NCBI GenBank assembly: GCA_000320545.1
Contig: ADNK01000128.1
Location: forward strand, 1 to 20,569
Direction of reading: 5' to 3'
Source of the DNA: Bigelowiella natans CCMP2755
Lineage: Eukaryota > Cercozoa > Chlorarachniophyceae
Length of the DNA: 20,569 bases
Every line of letters begins with the position of its first letter. Position 1 is the stretch's first letter. The translations under genes and the position numbers were made by a program. Shown here piece by piece: positions 17,880 through 20,569 of this stretch. The notes beneath the pieces were generated by a model. It worked only from the letters and a program-made list of their open reading frames with translations, was not told the origin of the DNA and searched no databases.

Positions 17880-17932
<53 letters not shown>

Positions 17933-18843
17933 AAATGTACACACATTTACATTGCATATATTTCCATATATAATATGAACATTGATTGTGCATCTGTTTT
18001 TGCATGCATTTGTGATTATCGAGGTTGGTAGTAGCTCTTAACCCGTTGCAGGCGCTTATCCAATGGGGTCCCGAAGTACCTCCCAACGACATGTCCAAGT
18101 CCGTGTCGCCCAATTGTGACGACCGCCGCCCCTGATTATGAGGAGAAAAGAAGGAAAAGAAGGGAGGGGGAGATTGATATTAGTACCAGAATTGACACAT
18201 GGTTTCCATTTGAATCAGCACGCCCCTCCCCCCCCCTTCACCCCCCTTCGTATTCCTTTGGTGGCACTGATATCTGGGTGTATTCGATACTACCGCGTTG
18301 TTGTTGTTGTTGTTGCTGCTGCTGCTGCTGCTGCTTCTTATAGTAGCGAGAAAGGGCCAACGACGCCTATGAGGTTGATTTATGGAGTGAATAAAGACAA
18401 GCAGCTACAATAAGAACCCCCATCGCAGTGGCAGCAGCAGGAAGCAGCAGCAACAACAACAACAACGCTATTGCTCTCTTTTAGCCCTTTCTCCCCTCCC
18501 CTCTCCCCCCCCCCCCCTTACCTGGTAGGTGTCAAAGAGATTCGTGACACGAATGTCGAAATCGGTCCATAGCCATCTGCAGAAGCAATGGTGCAATGCT
18601 AAGTTGATAACGAATGTGTTGTTATAAGGTATCCCCCCCCCCTCCGACTTCTCCATATCCCCACCCCCTACATAGATATGCTAGCTTGCCAGTACGGCAA
18701 AGGCGACACACAACACCATCCTTCGATTTATGTGTTTAGATCTACTTCATATCGCTCGCGCCTCCGTGTGTGATCTTCACGACGCTCTTTGCCCGCAATA
18801 TCTTTACAGTAATCATCAGGAAAGCAAAATCCATTGTTTATAA

Positions 18844-18881
<38 letters not shown>

Positions 18882-20232
18882 CTACATATTCGTTGTTGAA
18901 GTGGCACTCTAAAATCCCACTCGATAATCCACCACCACGTATCATCAAGCGACGATTCCCATCAACCTCTCACCTCATCCAGGGCTTGTTTGATATGAGG
19001 GCGGAGCTTCACAGCATCGATAACAAATGCTGACCTACACACAATTTAACATCTATTGTATTGTATACATACACGCACAAATGAGCATGTATGCTCGAGT
19101 TTAAACGGGAAGCTCTGCTTTTAGATTTGATTGCGATTCAAAAAGAATGACGACAACTGCAGGGGAGTGGTAGAAGCAGTGGTAGTAGCAGTAGTAGCAG
19201 CAGTAGTGGTAGTAGTTAGTAGTATGAAGGAGGCTTTACTTGTAAGTCGCCAGCTGAATCAAGGATACATAGCCTACATTCTTGCTCTGCTCCAAGGCCC
19301 CGTATTCAAGATCCAGCCCTAGCACTTTTGGCAGCTGTGCTGCTGCTGCTGCTGCTGCTGCTGAAACGCCTTCAAATGGTGATTGGGGTGGTTGTGTAGA
19401 CGATGATGAGGAGGAGGATGGTGATGGTGATAATGATGATGATGATGATGATGATGATGATACTGCTGCCTTGTTATCAGTGTTTCTCCCAGCAGTAGCG
19501 TATAGAAGCTCATTCGCTAAAATCTCTGTACACTCTGCGAGCTCCTACATGTTAATCGTATTAGGTCTTGATTGGTTAAATGTGTGTGTGTGGGGGGGGG
19601 GGGGGGGGATGTTTTATCTTAAAGGTTTGCACGCATCTATGTTGACTTTGAATGAGCAGCGAAAACCGAGAGCTCATTAGTGTAGATTCTGTTGTTGCGT
19701 TGCGGGTGCTATTGTTTTTGTTCTTGCCATACCCTATTCTCTTTATTTATTTACAATATGCTGCTGTCTAGTGTTTCCGAACGCAAACAAAGATCCCACC
19801 TCTTCTGTACTGATAAGCCTGACATTCCTTCGGTTGTGAGCTATGAGGTCTTCCAGAGCCTCCAGTATCCGCCGTTTCCGTGAATCCTCGTCCTCCTCCT
19901 CTTCTTTTACCTCATCATCAGCCTCTCCGCGTTCAGTACTGGCAGTAGTAGGCTGGTGATAATACCGAGCAGCAGACCATCCAGGAGAAATAGTGTAGGA
20001 AATGGCCGTTGTAGGTGTCCCCCAGCTCCTATTGCCATTGCTGTCGCTTTTCTTTGTGGAGAAGGAGGAGGCTGTGTTGGCAGCTGATAGAAGCCCTGCC
20101 CCCCCCACCTCTTCTTCATTCGTCCACAGAGCGATGGTCCTTGCATCAGGGTGTGGGGGAGGGCGTTGCGTGTGCGTGACATTCCAGTCAACGTCAACGA
20201 TTTTGTAAATCGGCCACAGCAATGATGAAAGA

Positions 20233-20265
<33 letters not shown>

Positions 20266-20569
20266 AAGGATGATGATGATGATGAGGATGATGAGGATGA
20301 TGAAGGAGATGGGGAGGAGGAGGAGGAGGAGGAGGAGGAGGAGGAGGAGGAGGAGTATGGCAGTATGAAAGATGGATGTTGCGACTTCGATGAGGTCATT
20401 GATGACGCCACCTGAGCATCATCCTCCTCCTCATCATCGATATCTCCAGGCTTCCTCCCAATCTTTTTCAATATCATCCAACAACCCACTGCCCCTCCTG
20501 CTGCTACGACTGCTACTGCTACTACATTTGGGCTTCGCTGCTGTTGCGGCGTATTGGGTAACTCATGGA
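17324..20569 (-). CDS. Rrp6/RNase D-like DEDDy 3'-5' exonuclease, at least ten exons (5' end outside window)
   Basis: Minus-strand exons in order: ~20562-19800, 19544-19240, 19034-18974, 18801-18746, 18576-18522, 18336-18294 (poly-Gln), 18131-18043, 17874-17803, 17667-17567, 17453-17324. All junctions are GT-AG and phases agree. Motifs: Exo I VLGLDLEY with VSLIQLATYK after it; VIDAVKLRPHI; Exo II VVKITHGGASDMKWLWTDF, then NLFDTYQ; GLGHVVGRYFGTPLDKRLQ; ADWRIRPLPESM; Exo III YAADD (Tyr-x3-Asp). This is the order in exosome Rrp6/EXOSC10 and RNase D, which degrade or trim RNA 3' ends. The first exon encodes a hydrophobic segment (VVAVAVVAAGGAVGCWMIL) followed by KKIGRK, an acidic run and long Ser runs, so the protein may be membrane-tethered, as I recall for plant RRP6L3-type proteins. 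No HRDC domain was seen; the protein ends in a Ser-rich tail at TGA 17326-17324. Confidence 0.9.
17883..17932. repeat. (TA)n(GT)n microsatellite in an exonuclease intron
   Basis: A pure TA run followed directly by a GT run lies in the intron between the exons at 18131-18043 and 17874-17803. The branch and acceptor region of the downstream exon is therefore built from this repeat (ATATCACATTAG before the exon at 17874). Confidence 0.85.
18294..18336 (-). repeat. (CAG)6(CAA)6 run, probable poly-Gln exon
   Basis: The minus strand reads AAG, six CAG, six CAA, CGC, G, bounded by an AG acceptor and a GTAGTA donor. Its length of 43 nt (3n+1) is what is needed to join the exon ending in NLFDTYQ (phase 0) to the next exon, which needs one preceding base. 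It would insert about 12 Gln between two conserved blocks of the exonuclease. Confidence 0.5.
18844..18876. repeat. (TA)n microsatellite
   Basis: A pure TA run in the intron between the exonuclease exons at 19034-18974 and 18801-18746. Confidence 0.9.
19333..19462 (-). repeat. In-frame trinucleotide runs (Ser and Ala) in the exonuclease
   Basis: On the coding strand a (TCA)n run at 19434-19462 encodes Ser and a (GCA)8 run at about 19338-19361 encodes Ala. The frame stays open through both, linking an ELAECTEILANEL-type helix to the Exo I motif. Confidence 0.75.
19591..19609. repeat. Poly-G run
   Basis: An uninterrupted run of G after TGTGTGTGTG on the plus strand, within the intron 19799-19545 of the exonuclease. 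A poly-C run at about 18505-18517 lies similarly in another intron. Confidence 0.85.
20229..20354 (-). repeat. (GAT)n/(GAG)n block, read as long poly-Ser in the exonuclease N-terminal region
   Basis: On the plus strand GAT units pass into GAG units over about 125 bp. On the minus strand the exonuclease frame runs through it as TCA/TCC Ser codons without a stop. It could be an expanded Ser linker, or an intron using the donor CAG/GTGGCG at 20412/20411; the frame is open either way. Confidence 0.8.

Noticed and set aside
17550-17978. Plus-strand open frame with a Gly run, a CVHC motif and a Tyr-Ile repeat
   Set aside because: The same DNA on the minus strand carries ADWRIRPLP and YAADD, hallmark RNase D motifs with matching splice sites. 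The Gly and Tyr-Ile runs come from microsatellites.
18052-18136. Plus-strand terminal exon candidate starting ALIQWGPEVPPND after a good CAG acceptor
   Set aside because: The minus strand here reads GLGHVVGRYFGTPLDKRLQ, a recognised block of the exonuclease family, which outweighs the anonymous plus-strand frame.

Overview
The window looks like a chromosome piece from a unicellular eukaryote, probably an alga or other protist. Two compositionally different parts adjoin. Positions 1 to about 7,100 are very A+T-rich, densely packed and intron-free, and carry genes typical of an integrated polinton-like virus or virophage-type element. From about 7,200 onward the base composition is balanced, genes have short GT-AG introns (63 to 390 nt), and microsatellites are abundant. 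I cannot name the species. No tRNA, rRNA or CRISPR array was found.

Viral-type element (1 to ~7,100). In order: the 3' end of a Gly/Lys-rich, possibly virion-associated protein; a small conserved-looking protein; a minus-strand cluster of ribonucleotide reductase small subunit (R2, all metal ligands and the radical tyrosine present), a 69-aa coiled-coil protein and a 36-aa single-pass membrane protein; a retroviral-type (rve) integrase whose 5' end is split by a -1 frame change; a membrane-anchored coiled-coil/kelch-propeller protein; and two minus-strand unknowns. TCGC-rich repeats flank the last of these, and a cluster of small inverted repeats lies at the composition break (7,109-7,197). 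The capsid, packaging ATPase and polymerase genes are not in the window and would be expected to the left.

Host part. A spliced plus-strand gene (~8,388/8,722-10,066) encodes a type II membrane glycosyltransferase-like protein. The stretch 10,067-11,977 has no convincing gene but holds hints of decayed retroelements. On the minus strand, 11,978-14,768 is a three-exon vWA/alpha-kinase of 872 aa with an unusual N-terminus: two HMG-like repeats, an SR tract and two cold-shock-like modules. It is divergent from a plus-strand gene starting at 15,310 that encodes a small protein with a mitochondrial-type presequence. Finally, 17,324 to beyond the right edge on the minus strand is a gene spread over at least ten short exons, which I reconstructed as an Rrp6/RNase D-like DEDDy 3'-5' exonuclease. 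Its exons are mostly too short to be seen as single open frames, and several carry in-frame trinucleotide-repeat runs (Ser, Ala, Gln).

Most interesting points: the element with its R2 cluster, split integrase and tethered kelch protein; the structured junction at ~7.1 kb; the alpha-kinase architecture; and the exonuclease with repeat-encoded insertions, including an apparent poly-Gln exon that is needed to keep the frame.
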